Positions 8,029 through 15,085 of a stretch of DNA of 24,458 nt are shown here, piece by piece. Numbering within the stretch: the stretch's first letter is position 1; each line of letters begins with the position of its first letter. Made by a program: the position numbers and the translations under genes. Below the pieces are notes generated by a model. It searched no databases, was not told the origin of the DNA, and was given only the letters and a program-made list of their open reading frames with translations. Source of the stretch: Pseudomonadota bacterium (GTDB taxonomy: Bacteria; Pseudomonadota; Gammaproteobacteria; Steroidobacterales; GCA-2729495). The DNA lies in the NCBI GenBank assembly GCA_030836925.1, contig JAUPLK010000002.1:1-24458 (forward strand). The letters run 5' to 3'.

Positions 8029-8616
8029 TCAGATCATTTCAACGCCGCAGGCTTGCAGGGCGTGGGCCACCCAGATCAGCGGCAGGCCCTGAATCGCGGT
8101 GGGATCGCGGCTGTCGATGCTCTCGAGCAGGATCACGCCCCGGCGTTCAGCCTTGAAGCTGCCGGCGCAGTCCAGCGGCTGGTCGGCAGCGACATAGCGC
8201 CTCGCCACGGCTTCGGTCAGCTGGCGGAACCGTACCCGTGTGGTGTCCAGATGATCGAGCCGAGCGCGGCTCCCGGGTCCGAGCAGGCAGACCGCCGTAT
8301 GGAAGACGACCACCTGTCCGGAGCATTGCAGTAGCTGACTGACGGCGCGCTCCGTAGAGCCCGGCTTGCCCAGTATCTGCGTGCCGAGGGCGGCAACCTG
8401 GTCGCTGCCGATAACCACTGTTCCGGGTGCGTGTGCAGCGCCGGCCCGGGCTTTCAGCAGGGCCAGCCGCTGCGCCAGCGCGCCGGGTTCCTCGCCATGC
8501 AGGGCGGTTTCATCGACCTCGGGTGCGAAGCTTTCAAAGGTGTCGAGCAGTCGTCCCAGCAGTTCGCGCCGATAGGCTGATTGGGAAGCCAGAAGCACTT
8601 TGGGGCCGTGACCCAT
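8029..8616 (-). CDS. yceF: Maf-family nucleotide pyrophosphatase, YceF type (7-methyl-GTP pyrophosphatase)
   Basis: Maf/HAM1-fold house-cleaning enzyme; the YceF subgroup hydrolyses 7-methyl-GTP and related modified nucleotides to monophosphates. The 195 aa show the N-terminal SQSAYRRELL phosphate-binding motif (11-20) and PEVDE (32-36). VIGSDQVA with D72 is the catalytic acid region, and LGKPG (82-86) follows. The segment PLDCAGSFKAE is diagnostic of YceF rather than YhdE, whose equivalent is different. Its place beside rluC and yceD matches the E. coli yceF locus, but here it is inverted: it faces rluC and diverges from yceD. A CATAAT hexamer read on the minus strand at 8660-8655 might be its -10, without a clear -35. 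Confidence 0.9.
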   Translation of the reverse strand: MGHGPKVLLASQSAYRRELLGRLLDTFESFAPEVDETALHGEEPGALAQRLALLKARAGAAHAPGTVVIGSDQVAALGTQILGKPGSTERAVSQLLQCSGQVVVFHTAVCLLGPGSRARLDHLDTTRVRFRQLTEAVARRYVAADQPLDCAGSFKAERRGVILLESIDSRDPTAIQGLPLIWVAHALQACGVEMI

Positions 8617-8684
8617 ATATCGAAAGTCCTCATTTGCCCGGGCCCGCAGGCCGGATTATGACGCGGACAGGATTGCAGATGATT

Positions 8685-8713
8685 TTGACACACCCCGAGA
8701 CCCTACCTATTAT
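8685..8713 (+). promoter_or_regulatory. Near-consensus sigma-70 promoter of the yceD-rpmF-plsX-fabH operon
   Basis: A perfect TTGACA (8685-8690), a 17-nt spacer and TATTAT (8708-8713; five of six) form the strongest promoter match in the window. The predicted start of transcription is about 8719-8724, which coincides with the yceD start codon at 8724. It should drive high expression of the ribosomal protein L32 operon. Confidence 0.8.
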
Positions 8714-8723
8714 TGGCGCCGCC

Positions 8724-9299
8724 ATGACAGCCAGGCGGATCGGATCGGTTGAAATTGAGGATCTGGTAGCCCGGCAGGCGCGACTGGATTTCCGTTATCC
8801 GGTTGCATCGCTGCCGCGTCTGGCGAGCCTCGCGGCTGCAGCAGATGGGGTGGCGGCTGGGCCGTCCCCCGAGTTGGAAGCGACGCTGGCATTTCAGCCG
8901 GGTGCAGAAGGGTACCCGCAACTGCATCTGATCGTCGGTGGCTTCGTCCCTGTCGAATGCCAGCGGTGCCTGAAGGCGCTGGACTGGCCGGTGAACGTGG
9001 ACGTGCGTCTGACCATGGTCCGCACGGATCGTGAGGCAGAGGGGCTGGCTGATCCCTTCGACACCTTGCTGCTGGCAAACGATGAACTGCTGCCGGATCA
9101 GGTCGTGGAGGATGAGGTACTGGCAGTACTGCCGCTTGCGCCACGTCACGCGGAAGGACAGCACTGTGTGGCGCCTGCAGAGTGGGATGCCAAGGGACTG
9201 AGTGTCAGTGGTGGAGCGGAGGCTGCTGAGCCCACCCGCCGACCGCTGGCAGGACTGGCGGCTTTGCTGGGACGTAAAGACCAGCCGGGCAATGATTGA
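8724..9299 (+). CDS. yceD: YceD/DUF177 23S rRNA accumulation protein
   Basis: Small cytosolic protein needed for normal 23S rRNA levels, almost always encoded beside rpmF. The 191 aa show the family's ECQRC pair (C79, C82), the acidic VVEDEVLAVLPLAPRH segment (127-142) and a following HC (147-148), which may bind a metal. The family usually has about 175 residues. ATG 8724 is chosen: starts further upstream (for example ATG 8682) lie within or before the promoter -35 element and would give an unconserved N-terminus. There is therefore almost no room for a leader or Shine-Dalgarno sequence. The next gene, rpmF, begins 18 bases after the stop. Confidence 0.85.
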   Translation: MTARRIGSVEIEDLVARQARLDFRYPVASLPRLASLAAAADGVAAGPSPELEATLAFQPGAEGYPQLHLIVGGFVPVECQRCLKALDWPVNVDVRLTMVRTDREAEGLADPFDTLLLANDELLPDQVVEDEVLAVLPLAPRHAEGQHCVAPAEWDAKGLSVSGGAEAAEPTRRPLAGLAALLGRKDQPGND

Positions 9300-9317
9300 A
9301 CCATCAGGAGACCTGCA

Positions 9318-9509
9318 ATGGCAGTTCAGAAGAGTCGTGTAACACCGTCCAGAAAGGGCATGCGTCAGTCGCATGACCGGCTGAAAGCGCCGGCCATCTC
9401 GACCGAGCCGGCCACTGGCGAGACGCACCGCCGGCATCACATCAGTGCCGATGGTTACTATCGTGGCAAGAAGGTCATCGATACGCCGGATTCTGGCGAT
9501 AACGATTAG
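9318..9509 (+). CDS. rpmF: 50S ribosomal protein L32 (bL32)
   Basis: Component of the large ribosomal subunit. The 63 aa begin MAVQKSRVTPSRKGMRQSHD, with a basic N-terminal half and the later ETHRRHHISADGYYRGKKV segment, typical of proteobacterial L32. The zinc-binding cysteines seen in some L32 proteins are absent, as in enterobacteria. AGGAG at 9306-9310 with a 7-nt spacer makes a strong ribosome-binding site, in contrast to the leaderless-looking yceD. Position between yceD and plsX is the classical arrangement. Confidence 0.97.
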   Translation: MAVQKSRVTPSRKGMRQSHDRLKAPAISTEPATGETHRRHHISADGYYRGKKVIDTPDSGDND

Positions 9510-9571
9510 TTCCGACGGTACCCCGGATGTACAGGTCGCCCGGCATGCGCCGGCGGCTTGTGCTTCCATGC

Positions 9572-9599
9572 GGACGGCCTGGCGCGTCCTTCCATTTTT
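9572..9599 (+). terminator. Possible weak terminator or attenuator between rpmF and plsX
   Basis: GGACG (9572-9576) can pair with CGTCC (9585-9589), with partial pairing inside the loop. The stretch TTCCATTTTT follows up to 9599. It lies in the 102-base gap after rpmF and just before the plsX ribosome-binding site (GGAG 9602-9605). It could lower read-through from the highly expressed L32 gene. The stem is short and the T tract is interrupted, so this is tentative. Confidence 0.25.
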
Positions 9600-9611
9600 C
9601 CGGAGCCTTTG

Positions 9612-10622
9612 ATGGCCGAAGCCGTCACCATCGCCGTTGATGCCATGGGCGGTGATACCGGTGCGCAGATCTGCGTTCCGGCGTCGCTGCAGCTGGTGCG
9701 CCGTCGGCCTGGTGTGCGCATCATCCTGGTCGGCCAGCGCGAGATCATCGAGCCGATCGTCGCGAGTTCCGGCGGCCTGCCGCCTGGGGTCGAGATCATC
9801 GATGCGCGGCAGGTGGTGGCGATGGATGAGCCACCGGCTGAATCGCTGCGCAAGAAGAAAGATTCCTCGATGCGCGTTGCCATCGATCTGGTTCGTGATG
9901 GCCGTGCCAGTGCCTGCGTCAGTGCCGGCAATACCGGTGCCCTGATGGCGACCGGGCGATTCGTGCTCAAGACCCTGCCGGGCATTGATCGCCCGGCGAT
10001 CATGGCCCTGCTGCCAACCCGGCACGGGGCCATCCACATGCTCGATCTCGGTGCCAACGCCGACTGCACGGCAGAGCAACTGTTCCAGTTCGCGGTCATG
10101 GGTTCGGTGGTTGCAGGTGTCACCGAATCCATCGATCGGCCACGCATCGGCCTGCTCAATATCGGCGCCGAGGACATCAAGGGCAATGACGTCGTCAAGC
10201 AGGCCGCGGTATTGCTGTCAGCCAGCGTCCTCAACTACGTCGGCTTCGTTGAAGCCGACGCGATCCAGGATGATCGTGCCGATGTGATCGTCTGCGACGG
10301 TTTCAGCGGCAATATCGCGCTGAAGTCAATGGAAGGAACCGCCAAGCTGATCCGTCATTTTCTCGAGCTCGAGTTTCGTGCCGGAATTTACCGGCGCCTG
10401 GCCGGTCTGATTGCATGGCCGGTCCTGAAATCACTCGGGCGGCGGCTCGATCCGCGTCGCTATAATGGCGCAAGCCTGGTTGGTCTGAACGGCATCGTCA
10501 TCAAGAGTCACGGTGGCGCTGACGTGCTGGCCTTCGAACAGGCGATCACCGTTGCCCTGCTGGAGGCCGAGAAGCGCGTGCCAGACCGGATTCGTCAGTT
10601 GCTGACCGAGCAGGCAATATGA
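9612..10622 (+). CDS. plsX: Phosphate acyltransferase PlsX
   Basis: Converts acyl-ACP and phosphate to acyl-phosphate, the acyl donor for PlsY in phospholipid synthesis; a peripheral membrane enzyme. The 336 aa begin with the family signature IAVDAMGGDTGAQ (7-19). They contain ESLRKKKDSSMRVAIDLV, the SAGNTGALMATG loop, MLDLGANADC and the late DGFSGNIALK motif. ATG 9612 has GGAG 6 nt upstream, and an in-frame start at 9558 would add an unconserved extension. The stop overlaps fabH by four bases (ATGA), so acyl-phosphate formation and fatty-acid initiation are translationally coupled. Confidence 0.95.
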   Translation: MAEAVTIAVDAMGGDTGAQICVPASLQLVRRRPGVRIILVGQREIIEPIVASSGGLPPGVEIIDARQVVAMDEPPAESLRKKKDSSMRVAIDLVRDGRASACVSAGNTGALMATGRFVLKTLPGIDRPAIMALLPTRHGAIHMLDLGANADCTAEQLFQFAVMGSVVAGVTESIDRPRIGLLNIGAEDIKGNDVVKQAAVLLSASVLNYVGFVEADAIQDDRADVIVCDGFSGNIALKSMEGTAKLIRHFLELEFRAGIYRRLAGLIAWPVLKSLGRRLDPRRYNGASLVGLNGIVIKSHGGADVLAFEQAITVALLEAEKRVPDRIRQLLTEQAI

Positions 10623-11587
10623 AGTATTCCCGCATAGCCGGCACCGGACGCTACCTGCCTGAGCGGGTGCTGACCAATGCCGAGCTTGAAACCCGTGTCG
10701 ATACCACCGATGAATGGATCCGTTCGCGGACCGGAATCGAGCGGCGCCATATTGCCGCCGATGACCAGACCACGGCCGATCTGGCCGAGCGGGCGGCCCG
10801 GCAGGCCATGGCGGCCGCTGGTGTCACTGCGGCGGATATCGATTTCGTCGTGGTGGGTACCACCACACCGGACTTCGTGTTCCCGAATGTCGGTTGTCTG
10901 GTGCAGGAGCGCCTGGGTATTCGCCCCTGTCCCGCTTTCAGTGTGGAGGCGGCCTGCAGTGGTTTCATCTATGCCCTGAGTATTGCCGACCGTTTCGTTG
11001 CCGGTGGCAGCGCGAAGTGTGCGCTGGTGATCGGAGCCGAGACCCTGTCGCGCATCACCGACTGGACGGACCGCAATACCTGCGTGCTGTTCGGCGATGG
11101 AGCCGGTGCGGTCATCCTGCAGCCCGCTGACGAGCCCGGCATCATGGCCTGTCACCTCGGGGCGGATGGCACTTACAAAGACCTGCTGTACCACCCCTAC
11201 GGCGCCTCCCGGCGCCAGCAACCTGGTGAGACCGAGGGGCCCTACATTCACATGAAGGGCAACGAGGTGTTCAAGGTTGCCGTCAAGACGCTCGAAGGCA
11301 TCGTCGAAACAACGCTGGCGGCGAGCCAGCTCGAGGCCTCGGCGATCGACTGGCTGATTCCTCATCAGGCCAACATCCGCATCATCCAGGCGACGGCAAA
11401 ACGGCTCGGCATGCCGATGGAAAAAGTGGTGTTGACCGTGCAGGACCAGGGCAACACGTCGGCAGCTTCAGTGCCCATGGCACTCGATGTGGCGGTGCGC
11501 GATGGCCGGGTAAAGCGTGGTGACCTGTTGTTGCTCGAAGGCTTCGGTGGCGGCTTCACCTGGGGCTCGGCGTTAATAAGGTACTGA
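10619..11587 (+). CDS. fabH: Beta-ketoacyl-ACP synthase III (KAS III)
   Basis: Condenses acetyl-CoA with malonyl-ACP to start fatty-acid elongation. The 322 aa carry the full KAS III triad: C113 in EAACSGF, H249 in LIPHQANIRI and N279 in QGNTSAAS. The C-terminal LLEGFGGGFTWGSALIRY is also canonical. The start ATG overlaps the plsX stop. In E. coli fabH is followed by fabD, fabG and acpP. Here the stop overlaps by one base (TGATG) the start of an L,D-transpeptidase gene, and those fab genes are not in the window. Confidence 0.96.
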   Translation: MKYSRIAGTGRYLPERVLTNAELETRVDTTDEWIRSRTGIERRHIAADDQTTADLAERAARQAMAAAGVTAADIDFVVVGTTTPDFVFPNVGCLVQERLGIRPCPAFSVEAACSGFIYALSIADRFVAGGSAKCALVIGAETLSRITDWTDRNTCVLFGDGAGAVILQPADEPGIMACHLGADGTYKDLLYHPYGASRRQQPGETEGPYIHMKGNEVFKVAVKTLEGIVETTLAASQLEASAIDWLIPHQANIRIIQATAKRLGMPMEKVVLTVQDQGNTSAASVPMALDVAVRDGRVKRGDLLLLEGFGGGFTWGSALIRY

Positions 11588-12525
11588 TGATCATGGCTGT
11601 TTTTCGCCGGTTCTTTCGTCTGCTGCCTTGGTTGATCCCCGGCCTCGTTGTGCCCGCTGCCGCGCTCGCGACTGCGGATAGCTGGGTCTTGCAGCCGGCC
11701 GCACAATTGGTCGGTGAGGTCGACGTGATAGCCGCGCGCCAGGAAGACACGCTCACCGATATCGGGCGCGTGCATGGCCTGGGTTACGAGGAAATCGTCT
11801 GGGCCAATCAGGGTGTCGACATCTGGTTGCCTGGCGAGGGGACGCTTGTAAGCCTGCCGAAGCAGTTTATCCTGCCATCGGCACGCAGCGGCGTGGTGGT
11901 CAATATCGCCGAGTACCGCCTGTACTTTTTTCACCAGATCAACGGCCAGCCGGGTGTTTCCACCTTTCCGGTCAGCATCGGACGCATGGACTGGTCGACA
12001 CCGATCGGCCGCTGGTCAGTCGTCGCCAAACAGAAGGACCCTGCCTGGTATCCGCCCGAGTCGATTCGCAAGGAACATCTGGAAGATGGCCGGGGAGAGC
12101 TGCAGAAGGTCGTGCCGGCCGGACCTGACAATCCGCTCGGTCGCTACGCGATGCGCCTCAGCATCAATGGCTATCTGATCCACGGTACCAACCGGCCGGT
12201 CGGTGTCGGCATGCAGGTGACCCACGGCTGCATCCGCATGTATCCCGAAGATATCGAGTGGCTGTTCCCGCAGGTGCCGGTGGGTACGCCGGTGACGATC
12301 GTCAATCAGCCCTACAAGTTCGGCTGGCAGGGAAACGACCTGTATCTGGAGGTCCACCCGCCGCTCGAGGATGACAAGTCCACCCGGGAGCGGGCCATGA
12401 CCGTGCTTACGGAGGAGTATATTCAGGCCACACGGGAGCGTCCCGCGCGGGTAAACTGGCGCCTGGTCGAGGATGTCTATCGTCGACAGGAGGGCGTTCC
12501 GGTGCTGGTTGGTACCAGTATGTGA
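11587..12525 (+). CDS. Exported L,D-transpeptidase (ErfK/YbiS/YcfS type, YkuD domain)
   Basis: Periplasmic enzyme expected to form 3-3 peptidoglycan cross-links or to attach a lipoprotein to meso-diaminopimelate. An N-terminal signal/anchor of basic residues then hydrophobics spans 1-30 (probable cleavage near ALA). A LysM-like segment follows (about 45-92). The YkuD domain starts near 103 and ends with HGTNRPVGVGMQVTHGCIRM: H199, H213, catalytic C215 and R217. The roughly 90 residues after the motif resemble the C-terminal extension of ErfK/YbiS. The 312 aa are normal for this group. It is the last tightly coupled gene after fabH. Whether it ties the OprI-like lipoprotein encoded at 14646-14951 to peptidoglycan, as the E. 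coli homologues do with Lpp, is an inference. Confidence 0.92.
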   Translation: MIMAVFRRFFRLLPWLIPGLVVPAAALATADSWVLQPAAQLVGEVDVIAARQEDTLTDIGRVHGLGYEEIVWANQGVDIWLPGEGTLVSLPKQFILPSARSGVVVNIAEYRLYFFHQINGQPGVSTFPVSIGRMDWSTPIGRWSVVAKQKDPAWYPPESIRKEHLEDGRGELQKVVPAGPDNPLGRYAMRLSINGYLIHGTNRPVGVGMQVTHGCIRMYPEDIEWLFPQVPVGTPVTIVNQPYKFGWQGNDLYLEVHPPLEDDKSTRERAMTVLTEEYIQATRERPARVNWRLVEDVYRRQEGVPVLVGTSM

Positions 12526-12551
12526 TCGGGATAACACCAAGGGGTTCAGTC

Positions 12552-13319
12552 ATGAAGATCCGACAGATTATTGTTTCGCTAAGCGTCCTGTCCGTACTCA
12601 CCCTGGCCCAGGCTGCACTTGCCGAGCCAGCGGCGCGTCCCTACGACCAGACTTTCCTGACCAATTACGATCTGCTGAAGCCACGGGCCGGGAAAGCCGG
12701 CGCTCCGGGTGACATGGTCTATATCGCCCCGAATGCCGTGAAGCGACTGGCCGGCTACACGGCCATCATGGTCGACCAGCCCGAGATCATTTTCAGCCCC
12801 GACTCCCCGATCAAGGGCATGAAGCCCGATGACCAGAAGGCACTGGCCGAGGCCATGCGTGATGCATTGTCAGGTCGGCTGGCTGCCGGTGGCTACTCGG
12901 TCGCACAGCAGCCCGGGCCCGGTGTGCTGTATCTGCGCACCGGTCTCACCGACCTGATGGTGGCCAAGAAGAAGCGCGGCATCCTTGCCTACACGCCCAT
13001 CGGAGCGGTGGTGAAGGTGGGTGCCGATGCCGTCAAGGACACGCTCAGCAAGGTGGACTTCATCGAGATGACCTTCCAGGCGGAGCTGGTCGACAGCACC
13101 AGCAATGACGTGCTGGGTGCGATCGTCGCTGAGCGCGGCACCCGCAAGGCCGAGGGCCAGGAAGAAACGCGCATCGACCTCGACGAGTTCGATGCCAACA
13201 TTCGCGCCTGGGGCAACCGGGTGCGTTGCCAGCTCGACAATTCGAAGCTGACTGAAGACAAGCAGCATGACTGTACCGACGATGCCGGTTCGCTGGCGCG
13301 CTACGACGAGAAGCCGTGA
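12552..13319 (+). CDS. Exported DUF3313-like protein
   Basis: Unknown function. The 255 aa start with a clear signal peptide (about 1-23, AQAALA then EPAARPYDQ). There is no lipobox cysteine, although many DUF3313 members are lipoproteins, so this one is probably soluble in the periplasm. The layout recalls DUF3313: a FLTNYDLL-like opening, VYIAPNAVKRLAGY, an AEAMRDAL helix, a GPGVLYLRTGLTDL strand, then a Gly-rich GAVVKVGADA stretch. Two late cysteines (in RCQLD and HDCTDD) could form a disulfide. ATG 12552 follows AAGGGG with a 7-nt spacer. It begins 26 bases after the transpeptidase stop, so co-transcription is likely. Family assignment is from memory of the pattern. Confidence 0.75.
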   Translation: MKIRQIIVSLSVLSVLTLAQAALAEPAARPYDQTFLTNYDLLKPRAGKAGAPGDMVYIAPNAVKRLAGYTAIMVDQPEIIFSPDSPIKGMKPDDQKALAEAMRDALSGRLAAGGYSVAQQPGPGVLYLRTGLTDLMVAKKKRGILAYTPIGAVVKVGADAVKDTLSKVDFIEMTFQAELVDSTSNDVLGAIVAERGTRKAEGQEETRIDLDEFDANIRAWGNRVRCQLDNSKLTEDKQHDCTDDAGSLARYDEKP

Positions 13320-13355
13320 TCCGCGTGCAATTGATTTGCGCCGCTCTGTACATTG

Positions 13356-13751
13356 TCAGGGATGCACCATCCGGCCGCCGAGCCAGACGGCCGTTGCCCT
13401 GCAATTGCGGCAGGCGCTGATCTCCATGCCCGCGACAAACAGTTCAGTCTGTACCGGCGCCCAGCGTTCCAGAAACACGGCGCCACTGTTCACCTTGTTC
13501 CAGTAAGCCAGCTTCTGTTCACGTACCTGCGGCGAAAACTGCGGGTTCCGACCCAGGCGTTCGAGGTCTGCACCTGCAATCCGCAGTGGTATAGCTGCCG
13601 GATTGCTGATTGGTGCGGCGTAGACGCTCAGCCACACCTGCTCCGCCAGTTCGTGGCAACTCGGGCAGGTGAAGCGAGGCAGGTTGAAAGCGGGTGCGAT
13701 GCGGGTGCTCCCGGGCGGATCTGGTGGTGCTGTGTTCGATGGATCATCCAT
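13356..13751 (-). CDS. Small protein with two CXXC pairs (putative zinc ribbon)
   Basis: Not recognised as a characterised gene. The 131 aa have C29-P-S-C32 and C114-R-N-C117, suggesting a four-cysteine zinc site split by about 80 residues. The end reads CRNCRATAVWLGGRMVHP. This C-X2-C, Trp, C-X2-C, Trp, Gly, Met, Pro pattern resembles the N-terminal zinc ribbon that precedes DUF4145 domains, but here it stands alone. There is no signal peptide or membrane helix, and the N-terminus is Pro-rich and probably flexible. ATG at 13749-13751 is preferred; a TTG start 21 bases upstream would add seven residues. The gene ends 36 bases from the convergent DUF3313-like gene. It lies 60 bases downstream of the RluA-like gene on the same strand and may be transcribed with it. 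Confidence 0.7.
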   Translation of the reverse strand: MDDPSNTAPPDPPGSTRIAPAFNLPRFTCPSCHELAEQVWLSVYAAPISNPAAIPLRIAGADLERLGRNPQFSPQVREQKLAYWNKVNSGAVFLERWAPVQTELFVAGMEISACRNCRATAVWLGGRMVHP

Positions 13752-13811
13752 GGCGCGATGATAGACCAGCAAAGCTGAAGCGTGCCGCAGCAGTGTGGCG
13801 GCTGACGCCGG

Positions 13812-14534
13812 TCAGCCACTCCCCGCCGAAAATCCGCTGAACCAGTCCTCCGGTTCGCAACAAAACTCGTGGGCCTCGCCGCGCCAGTGGAAGCGCAGGG
13901 CGCGTGCGTGCAGGGCGTGGGTCGGAAAAATGAGTGCGGCCCGCTGTTCTGGGCCAAGGCGGCCTTCGACCAGCGCCAGATAGGCGTCCTCGTCACCGCC
14001 ATAAATCTTGTCGCCGACGATCGCGTGGCCTGTATGCGCCAGATGAATGCGGATCTGGTGTTTGCGGCCGGTATGCGGCTGGACACGGAGCAGGCTGAAT
14101 GGAGCGTCACCCTGTCTGAACCGGCGCAGCACCTCGAAGCCTGTCTGTGCGGAAGCACCGTCAGCGCGCACACAGTCCCGGATCGCGACGCGGCTGCTTT
14201 CGTCCTTGCCCAGGGGTGCATCGATCGTGCCGCAATCCGCATCGACATGACCATGCACGATGGCGAGATACTCCTTGCTGACCCTGCGCTGCGACCAGAT
14301 CCGGCCCAGTTCACGCGCGGCCGTATCGGTTTTGGCCACCAGTGTCAGGCCGCTGGTTTCGCGGTCCAGACGGTTGACGAGGTGGGGACGGGTGTCAGCA
14401 CCCAGATGCAGTCGCACACGGCCGATGAGGCTGGACAGTTCGCCGTTCTTGCTCGGGTGGCAGACCAGGTCAGCCGGCTTGTTGATCACCAGCAGTTCGT
14501 GATCTTCGTGGATGACTGGAAACAGGGTGCTCAA
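13812..14534 (-). CDS. RluA-family pseudouridine synthase without S4 domain
   Basis: Predicted to make pseudouridine in rRNA or tRNA. The 240 aa correspond to the catalytic domain only, as in E. coli RluA (219 aa) and TruC. The catalytic motif is NRLDRETSG with D57. INKPADLVCHPSKNG (17-31) and GRKHQIRIH are other family landmarks. The target nucleotide cannot be told from sequence; RluA (23S 746/tRNA 32) or TruC-like (tRNA 65) are the main options. The frame has no ATG or GTG near its 5' end. TTG at 14534-14532 with an upstream GCAGG and a 6-nt spacer is the only reasonable start. It lies just beyond the terminator of the lipoprotein gene on the same strand and has no obvious promoter, so expression may depend on read-through. 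Confidence 0.85.
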   Translation of the reverse strand: MSTLFPVIHEDHELLVINKPADLVCHPSKNGELSSLIGRVRLHLGADTRPHLVNRLDRETSGLTLVAKTDTAARELGRIWSQRRVSKEYLAIVHGHVDADCGTIDAPLGKDESSRVAIRDCVRADGASAQTGFEVLRRFRQGDAPFSLLRVQPHTGRKHQIRIHLAHTGHAIVGDKIYGGDEDAYLALVEGRLGPEQRAALIFPTHALHARALRFHWRGEAHEFCCEPEDWFSGFSAGSG

Positions 14535-14565
14535 TGGCGGCCTGCCGTTGGCGGCTTTGGTGACG

Positions 14566-14598
14566 AAAAAAAAGCCGCAGCGTCTGCTGCGGCTTTTT
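14566..14598 (-). terminator. Strong intrinsic terminator of the OprI-like lipoprotein gene
   Basis: GCCGCAG (14574-14580) pairs perfectly with CTGCGGC (14587-14593) around a 6-nt loop. The flanking A tract (14566-14573) and T tract (14594-14598) extend the stem. Read on the minus strand the hairpin is followed by eight Ts, ideal for ending the lipoprotein transcript 48 bases after its stop. The symmetry would also allow plus-strand termination, but no plus-strand gene ends nearby. Confidence 0.9.
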
Positions 14599-14645
14599 CC
14601 TGATCGGGTTTCCTGTGCAGAAACCCAGACGGAGAGCGGACCGTC

Positions 14646-14951
14646 TTACTTGGCCTGGCTCCGCTTGAACATGCGGTCGATCTTCTCGTTGGTGGCGTCA
14701 CAGCAGGACTGCGACTGGTTGGCGGCGTTCAGGGCCTGGTTGGCAGTGCTCTGTGCGCCGGAGGCGGCAGTCTTGGCATCGGCAGCGGTGGAGCTGGCTG
14801 CAGCTGCTGCATCGGAAGCGGACTTGGCATCAGCAGCAACGCGATCGAGGCGGGCAGACAGCGCGTCGACGCTGGACGATGAGGCGCAACCGGCAGCAAC
14901 GACCATCGCGATGGCCAGGACACTACCCTGAATGGCGGATTTCATTTTCAT
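14646..14951 (-). CDS. OprI/Lpp-like alanine-zipper outer-membrane lipoprotein
   Basis: Small structural lipoprotein, probably linking the outer membrane to peptidoglycan. The 101 aa precursor has a signal peptide ending in the lipobox VAAGC, giving a mature protein from C22 (80 aa). Residues 23-27 are ASSSS; Asp is absent at +2, favouring outer-membrane sorting. The body (30-80) is a heptad-like Ala-rich helix (alanine zipper). The end NEKIDRMFKRSQAK resembles the C-terminus of Pseudomonas OprI, with a terminal lysine (K101) suited to covalent peptidoglycan attachment. Unusual is the C83-C84 pair near the C-terminus. GAGGAA lies 8 nt before the ATG at 14951; a second ATG two codons later is also possible. 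The strong terminator indicates an abundant monocistronic mRNA. Confidence 0.87.
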   Translation of the reverse strand: MKMKSAIQGSVLAIAMVVAAGCASSSSVDALSARLDRVAADAKSASDAAAAASSTAADAKTAASGAQSTANQALNAANQSQSCCDATNEKIDRMFKRSQAK

Positions 14952-15056
14952 AGCAATAGTTCCTCAACAGCAATTATTGAATGGATACACACCCGGAAAG
15001 AATTTAGTCGCCGAGAAGCAGGAAACCCGCCACATAGCGGACTCTCGTGCGAAGCA

Positions 15057-15085
15057 ATAATGAACGAAGCCGTATTGATTCGCAA
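15057..15085 (-). promoter_or_regulatory. Possible promoter of the OprI-like lipoprotein gene
   Basis: On the minus strand TTGCGA (15085-15080), a 17-nt spacer and CATTAT (15062-15057) match the sigma-70 hexamers at four positions each. Transcription would start near 15050, giving a leader of about 100 nt. The region is AT-richer than its surroundings, but other placements closer to the gene are possible. Confidence 0.35.

Noticed and set aside
8427..8723. N-terminal extension of yceD from an upstream in-frame start
   Set aside because: It would overlap yceF antisense, include the promoter, and is not typical of the family.
8703..10079. Open frame of 458 codons on the minus strand opposite yceD, rpmF and plsX
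   Set aside because: It runs through three recognised genes and their intergenic gaps; high GC explains the long frame.
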